The notes under the pieces are model-generated. The model searched no databases and was not told the origin of the DNA. It saw nothing but the letters and a program-made list of their open reading frames with translations. Shown piece after piece: positions 17,316-26,845 of a stretch of DNA of 64,000 nt; position 1 is the first letter of the stretch, and each line of letters begins with the position of its first letter. The translations under genes and the position numbers were made by a program. Source of the DNA: Schleiferiaceae bacterium (GTDB lineage Bacteria > Bacteroidota > Bacteroidia > Flavobacteriales > Schleiferiaceae); the NCBI GenBank assembly GCA_018402665.1, contig JAGYIN010000002.1, positions 62,001 to 126,000 on the forward strand, read 5' to 3'.

Positions 17316-17816
17316 TTACTTTAGAGGAACGGCTGAACACGCTTCTCCGTAGCTGATTTTTTTCGCAACGGGTTTTAAGTACTGGGTGGCCAGTACGTAG
17401 GCATCTTTAGGAATGCGTTTATCTCCACATCCTTTGATGATAACTGGTTTTCCTGTGTATTCCTTCCAATCATGCCTCGTCATGCGCTCGCGATAGAATG
17501 CACTATAGAATCCTTCTTCGTTTTCCGACCAGATGCAGGTAAGTCCCGCATCAGTGCATTTACTGGCAACTAAGAGGTGCGCCCAGGCCGGTAGTATGGC
17601 ATCTGTACTGCAATAGAGATGAATAACGGAGCCTTCATACAGCGAAAAATCAGTACTTTTAAGTGCATTCCGGAATTCAGTTTCGCGCAGAATAAAGCCT
17701 TGCTCAAGCCATTGGCTGAGGTCCATTGCGTGCACCTCCTTTGGAAGGAAATCTTCCAAATTAAAGGTAATCAGCGGACTTGCCGCTACTTTGTTTACAA
17801 TGGTATCGTCACTCAT
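17316..17816 (-). CDS. DUF2480 family protein
   Basis: A 166-residue cytoplasmic protein that matches the Bacteroidota family DUF2480, judged by the ending KGCGDKRIPKDAYVLATQ...KKISYGEACSAVPLK with its paired cysteines. No biochemical role is established to my knowledge. It follows the HMG-CoA synthase-like gene by three bases and is probably cotranscribed with it and perhaps with the suf operon upstream. The cysteines C147-adjacent and near the end, plus the suf neighbourhood, would fit an iron-sulfur link, but that is only a suggestion from context. Confidence 0.75.
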   Translation of the reverse strand: MSDDTIVNKVAASPLITFNLEDFLPKEVHAMDLSQWLEQGFILRETEFRNALKSTDFSLYEGSVIHLYCSTDAILPAWAHLLVASKCTDAGLTCIWSENEEGFYSAFYRERMTRHDWKEYTGKPVIIKGCGDKRIPKDAYVLATQYLKPVAKKISYGEACSAVPLK

Positions 17817-17819
17817 GAG

Positions 17820-19262
17820 TTAAGCCGTAAAAGTATAGTCTCTAAAGAATTCTTGGTTCTCTTCCGTACGTAATCCGGTAAACGTAAATCCGGACTTCTT
17901 TGGAGAAAGCGGAGCGGTGAGGCGCTCATTATGCCAAAGCTCATAGGTTTTGAAGTCCACAGGGGAGCGGTTTTCAAGGGCGTTGAACAGATCTAATCGG
18001 CCCACTTTTTTCCAGCCTGCTTCCACAGTGCCTTGAAATACTTTCGCTTTAGAGCCAGATCCGTAACCCATAAAGCCTATGGTGTTGCCTTCGATCGCTT
18101 CGTTTTTATCGGCTGCGTCGCAAAGCGTGCTTAAGAGCCCCATGAAAATAGAGGCGGTATACATATTGCCTATTAAACTTGATGCACGCTCTGCAGGTGC
18201 GAGCGCTTTCGCCACATAAGCGCGGTAATAGTCAGATTTACTGAATGCGCGCACCCATTCTTTTGCTTCGGCTTTATCTGAAGGTTGATCACTGCCCATC
18301 ACAGCAACTACATCTTGCCACTTTCCGTTAGCTTTCATCCAGTCCAGGTAAAAATTTACCAGCATGCGTCGGCCTTGGAAAGCATAGGGCAGGTGCATGA
18401 CTACTTTATCCCAATCTAGCGCTGGATTGATCGCTACTTTCGTTCCAAAGTGTGCCAAGGCCTCACTAATGCGGCTTATGTAGGCAAAGTTGCTGTACTG
18501 ACCGTCAAACACGGGCTCTTCAACATAACTGCGGAGCATTCTATTGCCACCCCAAAAGCCTTCGGCTTCGGCGACTTTGGCTTCCGCTGCTTCTAGAGTA
18601 AGCTGTTGGCCCAATAGTGATGCTGCTTCTACCAGTAGCGCTGCTTTGGTATGGGTTCTGCGCGGCTTGAAAAAATCGCGTTCGCCTTTTGTCGCCACGC
18701 CAATGTCATCTCCTAAAGAGATGATGGTCGGATCCACGGAAACGACAATGGCCACCGCACCTGCGCCCTGCGTATATTCTCCGGTAGAACCTAAGTTGTA
18801 TTTCGCTAAATCTGAAGCAACAATAATGGCTTTTTTCTTCGGATGTTGACGAACATAAAGACATGCGTTTTCTAGGGCGTCCACTGCACCGATGCAAGCA
18901 AAGGTCATGTCCACTGCATCGACGTTGCGTAAGCAATTGGCGCCGTACGAACTGGCGAGTTGTTGTTCGACTAAATCTAAGATATAGGTTGCCGTAGGTT
19001 TGGCGCTATCCAGAGCACTTTCCGTGCCGAGGTAAAGACGTCCTACAGTGCTGGGGTCTAAAGGCTCATCGGTAAAAAGATTGAGCACTGCATTGGCCCC
19101 CATTGTTGCTGCATCCTCATCGGTATCAGGGAAAGACATTGAGGTCAAACCTAGACCTTTATTGAGTTTAGCGTATTCTATATTGCGCGCCTCGGCGAGC
19201 GTTTCTATGGGCAAGTACTGTTGCGGTACGTAGTAGGCGAGGGCGTCGATTCCAATCTTCAT
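17820..19262 (-). CDS. Hydroxymethylglutaryl-CoA synthase family protein
   Basis: A 480-residue thiolase-fold enzyme of the HMG-CoA synthase family, longer than the ~390 residues of Gram-positive MvaS. The three catalytic residues can be placed: E81 (YLGTESALDSAKP), C123 (TFACIGAVDAL) and H290 (VVMHLPYAFQGRRM). VFDGQYSNFAYISRI also fits the family. The expected reaction is acetyl-CoA + acetoacetyl-CoA to HMG-CoA, the first committed step of the mevalonate route. No other mevalonate gene is here; a polyprenyl diphosphate synthase lies far away at 47479. It lies 136 bases after sufT on the same strand, a gap with only a weak AT-rich hairpin (19367-19381). Confidence 0.85.
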   Translation of the reverse strand: MKIGIDALAYYVPQQYLPIETLAEARNIEYAKLNKGLGLTSMSFPDTDEDAATMGANAVLNLFTDEPLDPSTVGRLYLGTESALDSAKPTATYILDLVEQQLASSYGANCLRNVDAVDMTFACIGAVDALENACLYVRQHPKKKAIIVASDLAKYNLGSTGEYTQGAGAVAIVVSVDPTIISLGDDIGVATKGERDFFKPRRTHTKAALLVEAASLLGQQLTLEAAEAKVAEAEGFWGGNRMLRSYVEEPVFDGQYSNFAYISRISEALAHFGTKVAINPALDWDKVVMHLPYAFQGRRMLVNFYLDWMKANGKWQDVVAVMGSDQPSDKAEAKEWVRAFSKSDYYRAYVAKALAPAERASSLIGNMYTASIFMGLLSTLCDAADKNEAIEGNTIGFMGYGSGSKAKVFQGTVEAGWKKVGRLDLFNALENRSPVDFKTYELWHNERLTAPLSPKKSGFTFTGLRTEENQEFFRDYTFTA

Positions 19263-19398
19263 TATGGTGGGTATTTTTCAAATCACAAAAAATCACTCGA
19301 TTCTTTGAAGAACGAGCAGCTAATTAACGAAGGCATTAACGATTTTGTGACGGTTTGGTTCGTCTTTTAAGAAAATCTTAAGAAGTGGGCGAATGGGA

Positions 19399-19731
19399 TT
19401 AAAGAATGCCCAATTCGAGCTTCGCTTCTTCACTCATCATGCTTTTATCCCAAGGCGGGTCAAAGGTAATTTCTACTTCTACCTCACGCACGCTATCTAA
19501 TGCGCGCGATTTCTCTTTGACTTCTTGCGGCATACTTTCCGCGACCGGACAGTTTGGTGAGGTGAGTGTCATTAGAATATGGACATCACGCTCCGTACTT
19601 ACCTTTACGTCATAGATCAAACCGAGCTGGTAAATATCCACTGGAATCTCTGGATCGAAAATGGTGCATAATACACCAACGACTTCTTCGCCAATGGCCT
19701 GCATTTCTTGATGGCTTAATTCTTTGCTCAT
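19399..19731 (-). CDS. sufT: SufT-like (DUF59/MIP18) Fe-S assembly factor
   Basis: A 110-residue protein of the MIP18/DUF59 (PaaD-like) family that helps maturation of iron-sulfur proteins. Signatures are the DPEIPVDIYQLGLIYDV block and the TLTSPNCPVAESMP stretch with the conserved cysteine. The start is set at ATG 19731 (MSKELSHQEM); eleven codons upstream in the open frame overlap the end of sufE. It is four bases behind sufE, last in the suf run. Confidence 0.88.
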   Translation of the reverse strand: MSKELSHQEMQAIGEEVVGVLCTIFDPEIPVDIYQLGLIYDVKVSTERDVHILMTLTSPNCPVAESMPQEVKEKSRALDSVREVEVEITFDPPWDKSMMSEEAKLELGIL

Positions 19732-19735
19732 ACCT

Positions 19736-20158
19736 TTAGTTTGCGCTGGAAAAGGCCAACGCATAGAATTTCATTTGTTTAATCATACTCATCAATCCAT
19801 TCGCACGGGTTGGACTTAGATGATCCTTCAGTCCAATTTTTTCTAAGAAATCGAGATCCGCTGCAGCGATTTCTATTGCCGGTTGATTGTCAAATACATC
19901 GATCAACATAGCGACGATGCCTTTTGCGATAATGGCGTCGGCATCTGCAAAGAATCGTACGTGAGTTCCCTGCTGCTCTGCTTTGAGCCAAACCTTACTT
20001 TGGCAGCCTTGTACTAGTAAATCTTCGTTTTTATCCCCCGCTTCAAAGGCAGGCAATGCTTTGCCCATCTCAATGATGTGGTTGTATTTATCCATCCATT
20101 CATCAAAGAATTCAAATTCTTCGACGAGTAGGGCTTGTTTTTCAGCAATGGTAGACAT
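19736..20158 (-). CDS. sufE: SufE sulfur acceptor
   Basis: A 140-residue SufE. It takes persulfide sulfur from SufS on a conserved cysteine, here C52 in LVQGCQSKVWL, and passes it to SufB. The length and the IAKGIVAMLIDVF segment are normal. It starts six bases after sufS. Confidence 0.94.
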   Translation of the reverse strand: MSTIAEKQALLVEEFEFFDEWMDKYNHIIEMGKALPAFEAGDKNEDLLVQGCQSKVWLKAEQQGTHVRFFADADAIIAKGIVAMLIDVFDNQPAIEIAAADLDFLEKIGLKDHLSPTRANGLMSMIKQMKFYALAFSSAN

Positions 20159-20164
20159 AGTGAT

Positions 20165-21382
20165 TTAACGTAGCATGGTTACGGCACGTTCGAGCGCAGC
20201 CTTGAATAGATCGATTTCTTCGAAGGTGTTGTACATCGCAAAACTTGCGCGAGCGGTTCCCGCGATGCAGAATTGGTCCATAATGGGTTGGGTACAATGC
20301 TGTCCAGTACGAACGGCAATGCCTTGTTGATCAAGCAGCACCCCTAAATCATAGGGATGTGTGCCTTCGACAAGAAAACTGAGAACACTGGCTTTGTTTG
20401 CCGCAGTTCCAATGGTCCGGAAACCGTCAATAGAGGATAGGGTTTTCGTTGCATAGTCAAGCAGCGCAGTTTCATGTGCTGCAATGGCATCGATACCCAC
20501 GGAATTCATATAGTTTAAGGCAGCACCGAATCCGATGATGCCTTCAATGTGAGGGGTACCCGCTTCAAATTTATGAGGGATAGCTGCGTAGGTACTTTCT
20601 TCCATGGTCACTGTGGCAATCATTTCACCGCCACCTTGATAAGGAGGAAGTACCTCCAAACGTTCGCGTTTCCCGTAGAGTACACCCAAGCCTGTAGGGC
20701 CGTACATTTTGTGCGAGGATAAAGTGAAGAAATCAACGTCCCAATCTTGGACATCCACTTTTGCATGCGGTCCGCTTTGTGCACCGTCGACCAGGGTCCA
20801 TGCGCCGACCGCTTTTGCGCGACTTAAAATAGTTTTAACCGGATTAATAGTCCCGAGCGCGTTTGAAATGTGATTGAATGCTACGATGGCTGTGTTTTCA
20901 TCCACTAATGTATCCAGTGTGGAGAGGTCCAATTCGCCTTTATCATTCATCGGTATGTAGCGCAAAGCAGCTCCTGTGCGTTGGCAAAGCATTTGCCAGG
21001 GTACAATATTGCTGTGGTGCTCTAAAGCAGTAATTACTACATTTTGGTGCGGTTGTATGATCGCTCCCATTCCGAAGGCAACGGTATTAATGCTGTCGGT
21101 GATGCCTCGCGTGAAAATAATTTCGGCGACTTCTCTCGCATTAATGTGGGCACACACATCGGCGCGAACGGCTTCCATGGCATCCGTTGAGCGTTGACTT
21201 AGGGTATGCACACCGCGGTGTACATTGGCATTATCCTTCGTGTAATAGTGGGTAATGGCTTCTATCACGGCAAGCGGCTTCTGTGCCGTCGCGGCATTGT
21301 CCAAATACACCAGCGGTCGCCCATGAACCTGCTGGTGCAGTATGGGGAATTGCTCGCGAATTGCTTGGACGTTGTAGCTCAT
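20165..21382 (-). CDS. sufS: Cysteine desulfurase SufS
   Basis: A 405-residue group II cysteine desulfurase that removes sulfur from cysteine to give alanine and an enzyme persulfide. The PLP lysine is K225 (LSSHKMYGPTG) and the persulfide cysteine is C363 (VRTGQHCTQP). EHHSNIVPW and DGAQSGPH are the other standard motifs. The gene starts on the last base of the sufD stop (TAATG type, one-base overlap), so the two are translationally coupled. SufE, its partner, follows. Confidence 0.96.
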   Translation of the reverse strand: MSYNVQAIREQFPILHQQVHGRPLVYLDNAATAQKPLAVIEAITHYYTKDNANVHRGVHTLSQRSTDAMEAVRADVCAHINAREVAEIIFTRGITDSINTVAFGMGAIIQPHQNVVITALEHHSNIVPWQMLCQRTGAALRYIPMNDKGELDLSTLDTLVDENTAIVAFNHISNALGTINPVKTILSRAKAVGAWTLVDGAQSGPHAKVDVQDWDVDFFTLSSHKMYGPTGLGVLYGKRERLEVLPPYQGGGEMIATVTMEESTYAAIPHKFEAGTPHIEGIIGFGAALNYMNSVGIDAIAAHETALLDYATKTLSSIDGFRTIGTAANKASVLSFLVEGTHPYDLGVLLDQQGIAVRTGQHCTQPIMDQFCIAGTARASFAMYNTFEEIDLFKAALERAVTMLR

Positions 21383-22701
21383 TACAGGGTAAATTCTAGA
21401 TTAATGCCTAATTTTTCAGCGATGACGCGATTCAATCGCTTTTCTAGCTGTGGTATTTTAACATATTCCAATGCGTCCGCGGCAAAAGCATAGGTCATCA
21501 AACCTTCGGCTTCGCGTTTCGGAATACCTCTTGAGCGCAGGTAAAAAAGAGCATTGCGGTCCAATTGGCCCACAGTACAACCGTGCGAACAACGCACATC
21601 GTCTGCGAAAATCTCCAATTGAGGCTTCGTATCTACTTTCGCTTTATCGCTCAACAAGATGTTATCATTTTGCTGGAATGCGTTCGTTTTTTGCGCTTTC
21701 TGACGCACCATCACTTTGCCGTTGAAAATACCGTGGCTTTTGCCCAAGTAAATTCCTTTATACAGCTCGCGACTGTAACAGTTCGGCTCTTGATGATCCA
21801 CGAGCGTGTGGTGGTCAACCGTCTGGCCATTACCGATAATGGTAATACCGTCCATATGGCTTTCCGCATGCGTTCCAGCGGAATAAAAGTGCAGGTTATT
21901 GCGAACCAATTTTCCACCGAACGTATACGTTCCGACATGCACGTTGCTGGTTTCTTTCTGCACCACATGGGTATTGTCCACCAACGTTGCTTCATTAGCA
22001 TCGTTCTGTACTTTGTAATAGCTCACGCGTGCATCACGAGCGGCGAAGACTTCACTTACAAAATTTGTAAAGCTCGGCTGGTCGCCAATGTTTTGATGAC
22101 GCTCCACAATTTGAACTTCCGCATTCTGTTCTACGATGATTAGATTACGGACCTGTGAAAAGGAGGGGCCGTTTTCATTTGTCGTGAGATAGAGAATTTC
22201 AATGGGCTTATCCACCGTTTGGCTCGCCTTCACTCGAATGAACGCACCATCATCTGCAAAGGCAGTGTTTAAGTCTACGAAAGTTTCCCCCTTCGGAGCG
22301 GCTTTGCCCAAATATTCTGCAATAATGTCTGGGTATTTATTCAATGCAGCAGCAAACGTACAAACGTCGAATTCCTGATGCGTTGAATCGCTCAGCCAAG
22401 AACTGTATTTTCCGTTGATGAAAACCAGTTTGTAGGTATCTAAATCACTTAGCAAATACGATTTGATATCTGCAAACGACACGGCATCATCTCCTTTTAG
22501 AAGGATGCGGTAGTTGTGTTTTAGAACCGGCTTAAGGTTGGTATATTTCCACTCTTCGTCTCGTGTCGTAGGAAAACCCAATGTTTCGAAACGGTCGAGG
22601 GCCTCTTTGCGTAAATGTACTACGCCTAGATTTCTACTACCGTTGAGCTGGGGTTCAGCTACAACAAAAGAGGAGAGTAAATCTTGTGCTAAATCTGTCA
22701 T
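21382..22701 (-). CDS. sufD: Fe-S scaffold subunit SufD
   Basis: A 439-residue SufD, the partner of SufB in the SufBC2D scaffold where clusters are assembled. The right-handed beta-helix core and C-terminal motif [22 protein letters not shown] are typical, including the conserved histidine region. It overlaps sufC by four bases and sufS by one. Confidence 0.94.
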   Translation of the reverse strand: MTDLAQDLLSSFVVAEPQLNGSRNLGVVHLRKEALDRFETLGFPTTRDEEWKYTNLKPVLKHNYRILLKGDDAVSFADIKSYLLSDLDTYKLVFINGKYSSWLSDSTHQEFDVCTFAAALNKYPDIIAEYLGKAAPKGETFVDLNTAFADDGAFIRVKASQTVDKPIEILYLTTNENGPSFSQVRNLIIVEQNAEVQIVERHQNIGDQPSFTNFVSEVFAARDARVSYYKVQNDANEATLVDNTHVVQKETSNVHVGTYTFGGKLVRNNLHFYSAGTHAESHMDGITIIGNGQTVDHHTLVDHQEPNCYSRELYKGIYLGKSHGIFNGKVMVRQKAQKTNAFQQNDNILLSDKAKVDTKPQLEIFADDVRCSHGCTVGQLDRNALFYLRSRGIPKREAEGLMTYAFAADALEYVKIPQLEKRLNRVIAEKLGINLEFTL

Positions 22702-23447
22702 GCGTTTTCTGCCTTGATCCAGTCGTATCCTTTCTCTTCCAATTCATGGGCCAATTCTGGACCGCCACTTTTCACTATTCGACCGTTGTATAAAACGTGA
22801 ACGAAATCTGGTTTGATGTAGTCCAACAGACGCTGGTAGTGTGTGATGACCATAACGGCATTATCCGCTGTACGAAGTTTGTTTACGCCACCCGCAACGA
22901 TGCGCAGGGCATCTATATCTAAACCGGAATCGGTCTCGTCGAGAATCGCCAATTTTGGCTCCAGCATCGCCATTTGGAAGATTTCGTTGCGCTTTTTCTC
23001 ACCACCAGAAAAACCTTCGTTCAAACTGCGGCTGAGGTAGCTTTTGTCCATCTCCAAAAGTGCCGTTTTCTCGCGCATTTTAGCGAGCATTTCACGCGCC
23101 TCCATGGGCTCTTGACCCCGGCCTTTGCGGCTTTCGTTGATGGCAGTCTTAATGAAGTTACTCACGGTGACCCCAGGAATTTCCACCGGGTACTGAAAGC
23201 TCAGAAAAATGCCCTTGTGTGCACGCTCTTCAGGGTCTAAATCCAATAGGTTTTCCCCTTCAAAGTCAATGCTTCCACCGGTCACTTCATAATCTTCACG
23301 ACCTGCGATCACGTTGGAAAGTGTCGATTTACCTGAGCCGTTAGGACCCATGATTGCATGGATCTCGCCGGGATTAATTTCTAAGTTGATGCCCTTGAGA
23401 ATTTCTTTGTCTTCTACGCGGGCTTGGAGGTTGTTAATTTTAATCAT
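22698..23447 (-). CDS. sufC: Fe-S assembly ATPase SufC
   Basis: A 249-residue ABC-type ATPase that drives SufBC2D. Walker A is GPNGSGKST (34-42), the signature is [15 protein letters not shown], Walker B is [13 protein letters not shown], and the SufC-type switch histidine is in [10 protein letters not shown]. It lies three bases after sufB and overlaps sufD by four. No membrane partner is expected, as Suf acts in the cytoplasm. Confidence 0.96.
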   Translation of the reverse strand: MIKINNLQARVEDKEILKGINLEINPGEIHAIMGPNGSGKSTLSNVIAGREDYEVTGGSIDFEGENLLDLDPEERAHKGIFLSFQYPVEIPGVTVSNFIKTAINESRKGRGQEPMEAREMLAKMREKTALLEMDKSYLSRSLNEGFSGGEKKRNEIFQMAMLEPKLAILDETDSGLDIDALRIVAGGVNKLRTADNAVMVITHYQRLLDYIKPDFVHVLYNGRIVKSGGPELAHELEEKGYDWIKAENA

Positions 23448-23450
23448 GTT

Positions 23451-24887
23451 TTATCCTACGGAGCCTTCAAGTGAGATTTCCAATAGTTTTTGTGCTTCCA
23501 CGGCAAATTCCATAGGAAGCTGGTTCAATACATCTTTACAATAGCCATTCACGATGAGCGCAATAGCCTCTTCAGTGCCAATTCCACGCTGGTTGCAATA
23601 GAATATCTGGTCTTCACCAATCTTCGAAGTGGTCGCCTCGTGCTCGATTTGAGCCGTTGGATGTTGTGCTTCGATATAAGGGAAGGTATGCGCGCCACAT
23701 TGGTCGCCCATCAATAGGGAATCACATTGGCTGAAATTTCTGGCGTTTTCGGCACGAGCGCCCACGCGAACGAGTCCGCGGTAGCTGTTGTGGCTTTTAC
23801 CTGCGCTAATACCCTTAGAGATGATCGTGCTTTTGGTGTTTTTACCCAAATGAATCATTTTCGTTCCGGTATCTGCTTGTTGGTATTTATTCGTAACCGC
23901 AACACTGTAGAATTCACCGATACTGTTATCGCCTTTCAAAATACACGAAGGGTACTTCCAGGTCACTGCAGAACCCGTTTCCACCTGCGTCCAGCTGATC
24001 TTCGCATTGCGCTCGCAAATGCCCCGCTTCGTCACGAAGTTGAAGACACCGCCTTTTCCTTCTGCGTCGCCCGGGTACCAGTTTTGAACAGTACTGTATT
24101 TAATTTCAGCATCGTCCATCGCAACGAGCTCGACTACAGCGGCGTGCAATTGGTTCTCATCGCGCGAAGGTGCAGTGCAGCCCTCAAGGTAACTTACATA
24201 CGAGCCCTGGTCAGCAATGACAAGGGTACGCTCGAATTGGCCAGTGTTGGCCTCGTTAATACGGAAATAGGTGCTCAGCTCCATAGGGCAACGCACCCCT
24301 TTAGGGATGTAACAGAACGAACCGTCGGTAAAGACTGCACTGTTCAATGCGGCATAAAAGTTATCGCGCTTGGGTACCACAGTACCCAAATGCTTTCGAA
24401 CCAGTTCCGAGTGTTCCTGGATGGCCTCACTCATGGAACAGAAAATGATGCCTTTTTCAGCAAGCGTTTTCTTAAATGTGGTAGCCACAGATACAGAATC
24501 GACGACAACATCCATAGCTACACCTGATAAGAGCTTTTGCTCGTCAAGGCTAATGCCCAAACGTTCAAACGTGCGCAACAATTCAGGATCTACTTCATCG
24601 AGGCTGCCTAATTCTTTCTTCTGCTTGGGTGCACTGTAGTAGGAGACCGCTTGGAAGTCGGGTTTGGTGTAGGTGACGTTCGGCCATTCCGGCTCTTCCA
24701 TCTCCAACCATGTTTTATAGGCGTCTAAACGCCAATCCAACATCCATTGGGGTTCGTTTTTCTTTTCGCTGATCAGTCGAATCACATCCTCGTTCAGTCC
24801 GGGAGGCACTGTATCGCTTTCGATAGCTGTGGTGAACCCGTACTTATAGTCGGAAGCGGTGATTTCATCTAGGATTTCGTCGCTCAT
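23451..24887 (-). CDS. sufB: Fe-S scaffold subunit SufB
   Basis: A 478-residue SufB, the main scaffold on which Fe-S clusters are built. Family features are [21 protein letters not shown], the beta-helix core, and the C-terminal [20 protein letters not shown] with a cysteine. It follows sufA by nine bases and precedes sufC by three. Length and ends are normal. Confidence 0.96.
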   Translation of the reverse strand: MSDEILDEITASDYKYGFTTAIESDTVPPGLNEDVIRLISEKKNEPQWMLDWRLDAYKTWLEMEEPEWPNVTYTKPDFQAVSYYSAPKQKKELGSLDEVDPELLRTFERLGISLDEQKLLSGVAMDVVVDSVSVATTFKKTLAEKGIIFCSMSEAIQEHSELVRKHLGTVVPKRDNFYAALNSAVFTDGSFCYIPKGVRCPMELSTYFRINEANTGQFERTLVIADQGSYVSYLEGCTAPSRDENQLHAAVVELVAMDDAEIKYSTVQNWYPGDAEGKGGVFNFVTKRGICERNAKISWTQVETGSAVTWKYPSCILKGDNSIGEFYSVAVTNKYQQADTGTKMIHLGKNTKSTIISKGISAGKSHNSYRGLVRVGARAENARNFSQCDSLLMGDQCGAHTFPYIEAQHPTAQIEHEATTSKIGEDQIFYCNQRGIGTEEAIALIVNGYCKDVLNQLPMEFAVEAQKLLEISLEGSVG

Positions 24888-24896
24888 AATAGGAGG

Positions 24897-25226
24897 TTAA
24901 ACGGCGAAGCTTTCTCCACACCCGCAGGTGCGTGTCGCATTAGGGTTATTAAAACTGAATCCTTTTCCATTGAGTCCACCACTGTATTCCAAAGTGGTCC
25001 CGATGAGGTAAAGGAGTGATTTTTTCTCTACAACGACTTTAACGCCGTTATCTTCATAGAGTTCGGCATTTTCGGGCATTTCCGGGGTAAAATCCATTTT
25101 ATAAGACAGTCCGGAACACCCGCCACTTTCTACGCCTACACTGATGTAGGTCTTATCCAATTGCTTGCCTTCTTCCTGCATAAGTGCAGCAAGTTTTGAC
25201 TTCGCAGTATCTGATACTTTTACCAT
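24897..25226 (-). CDS. sufA: A-type Fe-S carrier SufA/IscA
   Basis: A 109-residue A-type carrier that receives clusters from the scaffold and passes them to target proteins. The three ligand cysteines are C37 (SGGCSGLSY), C101 and C103 (TRTCGCGESF). The start is set at ATG 25226 (MVKVSDTAKSKL); the frame is open eleven codons further to a TTG, but that part is not family-like and lies in the promoter. It is the first gene of the suf operon, with a -7 element at 25257-25264. Confidence 0.94.
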   Translation of the reverse strand: MVKVSDTAKSKLAALMQEEGKQLDKTYISVGVESGGCSGLSYKMDFTPEMPENAELYEDNGVKVVVEKKSLLYLIGTTLEYSGGLNGKGFSFNNPNATRTCGCGESFAV

Positions 25227-25256
25227 ATTATTTAGAAACATTCTAAAGATGAGCGA

Positions 25257-25264
25257 CAAAGTTA
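25257..25264 (-). promoter_or_regulatory. suf operon promoter -7 element
   Basis: Minus-strand TAACTTTG matches TAnnTTTG and lies ~30 bases before the sufA start. No clear TTTG is found at -33. It diverges from the thiL promoter 20 bases away. Confidence 0.5.
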
Positions 25265-25283
25265 CGTAATACGCGGCTTTTTT

Positions 25284-25316
25284 CTTGTATTCTGACCAAT
25301 GAACACAATAACTTTG
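25284..25316 (+). promoter_or_regulatory. thiL promoter, possibly giving a leaderless mRNA
   Basis: CTTG (25284-25287), 21 bases, then TAACTTTG (25309-25316). The thiL ATG begins only four bases after the -7 element, so the predicted transcript start falls on or next to the start codon. Confidence 0.5.
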
Positions 25317-25320
25317 CTAC

Positions 25321-26367
25321 ATGTTCGATGCAAAAAACCCACAGCGTACGCCCATCAGTGATTTGGGCGAGTTTGGCCTCATAGGTCATTTAACGCAAGC
25401 CACTAAGTTGAAACACGCCCATACCGCATTAGGAGTGGGAGATGATGCCGCACTTATAGACGCAGGTACGCACTACCAGGCGGTTTCTACCGATCTCCTC
25501 GTGGAAGGTGTTCATTTTGATTTGAGCTACATGCCTTTGAAGCATTTGGGCTATAAAAGTGTAATTGTCAATCTCAGCGACATTTATGCGATGAACGGAA
25601 CACCGGAACACATCACAGTCGGATTAGCCGTTTCAAACCGATTTCCTGTTGAAGCGTTGGAAGAAATTTACGAGGGTATTCATTTGGCTTGTGAACGGTA
25701 CAATGTGGATTTAGTCGGTGGTGATACCACAGCCTCACGCTCGGGTTTGATGATTTCCGTAACTGCCATCGGTCGTGTTGCAAAGGACCGTGTTGCAAAA
25801 CGAAGCGGTGCGAAAGACAACGATCTTATTGTCGTTAGCGGTGATTTAGGCGGCGCCTACATGGGGCTTCAAATCTTAGAGCGTGAAAAACAGGTGTATT
25901 TGGAAAATCCAGACATGCAGCCGGAATTGGGTGGACACGAATACATCTTAGAACGCCAGTTAAAGCCAGAGGCACGCAAGGACGTCGTCGAAATTCTAAA
26001 AGCACTAGATATTCAGCCGACCTCGATGATAGATATCTCTGACGGCTTGAGCTCAGAGACGTTGCACCTTGCGAATACCGGACAGATGCAATACAATCTG
26101 TACGAGAGTAAAATTCCTATTGATCCATCCATATACACGTTGTGCGAGGAGTTTAACTTGAATACAACCACCGTTGCACTGAATGGTGGGGAAGATTATG
26201 AGCTGCTCTTTACCGTGCCTATCGAAGATCACGAAAAGGTTCAAACGAATCCCAACCTTACGGTGATCGGCTATGTGAAAGAAGGAAGTGGTGCGAACCT
26301 CATCACGCGAGACGATAAAGTCATCGGGTTGAAAGCCCAAGGATTTAATCATCACGAAGCAGAGTAG
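25321..26367 (+). CDS. thiL: Thiamine-monophosphate kinase
   Basis: A 348-residue ThiL, which phosphorylates thiamine monophosphate to thiamine diphosphate. Motifs in order are GVGDDAAL, STDLLVEGVHFD, VGGDTTAS, DISDGLSSE and NGGEDYELLFT, all typical of ThiL in the PurM/HypE-like kinase fold. It diverges from sufA. There is no TPP-riboswitch sequence upstream, since the leader has at most a few bases. Confidence 0.94.
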   Translation: MFDAKNPQRTPISDLGEFGLIGHLTQATKLKHAHTALGVGDDAALIDAGTHYQAVSTDLLVEGVHFDLSYMPLKHLGYKSVIVNLSDIYAMNGTPEHITVGLAVSNRFPVEALEEIYEGIHLACERYNVDLVGGDTTASRSGLMISVTAIGRVAKDRVAKRSGAKDNDLIVVSGDLGGAYMGLQILEREKQVYLENPDMQPELGGHEYILERQLKPEARKDVVEILKALDIQPTSMIDISDGLSSETLHLANTGQMQYNLYESKIPIDPSIYTLCEEFNLNTTTVALNGGEDYELLFTVPIEDHEKVQTNPNLTVIGYVKEGSGANLITRDDKVIGLKAQGFNHHEAE

Positions 26368-26368
26368 T

Positions 26369-26415
26369 CGTATTTTATCTTCGGATAACCGTATTTTATC
26401 CTTTAGAGTAAAATA
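26369..26415. repeat. Direct repeat and small hairpins after thiL
   Basis: The 11-mer CGTATTTTATC occurs at 26369-26379 and again at 26390-26400. Between them TATC-TTCG-GATA (26377-26388) can form a UUCG-capped hairpin, and TATTTTA / TAAAATA (26392-26398 and 26409-26415) are an inverted pair. This may end the thiL transcript or be a protein-binding site; no T-run follows. Confidence 0.5.
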
Positions 26416-26476
26416 GCGCGCAGTCTGTTTCGATTGATACTTTCTTGTTAATCCTTTGATTACCAATGGAGAAAAG

Positions 26477-26511
26477 AGGTAACTTACTAGTCCAAACCAA
26501 CCTAGTTACCT
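26477..26511. promoter_or_regulatory. Inverted repeat just before the orphan gene at 26516
   Basis: AGGTAACT (26477-26484) and AGTTACCT (26504-26511) form a perfect 8-base-pair stem with a 19-base loop, ending four bases before the ATG. In the RNA it would hide the ribosome landing zone; as DNA it could be an operator. Confidence 0.5.
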
Positions 26512-26515
26512 TATC

Positions 26516-26845
26516 ATGGAAGAAAAAATCTTCAACAACCTGTTGCACGGGTATCCCTTCTATTTTCCTTTTTGGAGGGAACCGTTAGATGCGCAGTGCA
26601 CATTAGAAGCGGCACTCACAGCCAAAAAATTCCAGGCTATACCTGGATTTCAGCATTGTACAGACGAACAAGCGGAGGTCATCTACAAAAGGGTGAAACA
26701 CCTTTTTGCAGTGTACACTTCAGGCGATCGCGCACATATACAATGGAATGAATCCAAACAAGTAGTACGTGCGTTTCCTAATTCTTACCGCGAAGTCATG
26801 GGAATCACTTCGCCGCAACGCAGCTGGTTGCCTAAGCTGATTTAA
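26516..26845 (+). CDS. Protein of unknown function (109 residues)
   Basis: A soluble 109-residue protein that I do not recognise. It begins MEEKIFNNLLHGYPFYFPFW and is rich in aromatic residues, with an acidic start and a basic end (SPQRSWLPKLI). No signal peptide, membrane helix or metal motif is visible. An 8-base inverted repeat ends four bases before its ATG. Its TAA overlaps the stop of the convergent batE by two bases, so the genes end on each other. Codon use looks like that of its neighbours, so I take it as real. Confidence 0.6.
   Translation: MEEKIFNNLLHGYPFYFPFWREPLDAQCTLEAALTAKKFQAIPGFQHCTDEQAEVIYKRVKHLFAVYTSGDRAHIQWNESKQVVRAFPNSYREVMGITSPQRSWLPKLI

Noticed and set aside
21565-22143. 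192-codon open frame on the plus strand
   Set aside because: Antisense to sufD and without family features or an upstream promoter.
23727-24527. 266-codon open frame on the plus strand
   Set aside because: It is the antisense shadow of sufB, whose motifs and operon place are clear; the product resembles no family.
25265-25320. TPP riboswitch before thiL
   Set aside because: The gap is too short, and no TPP-type conserved sequence is visible.
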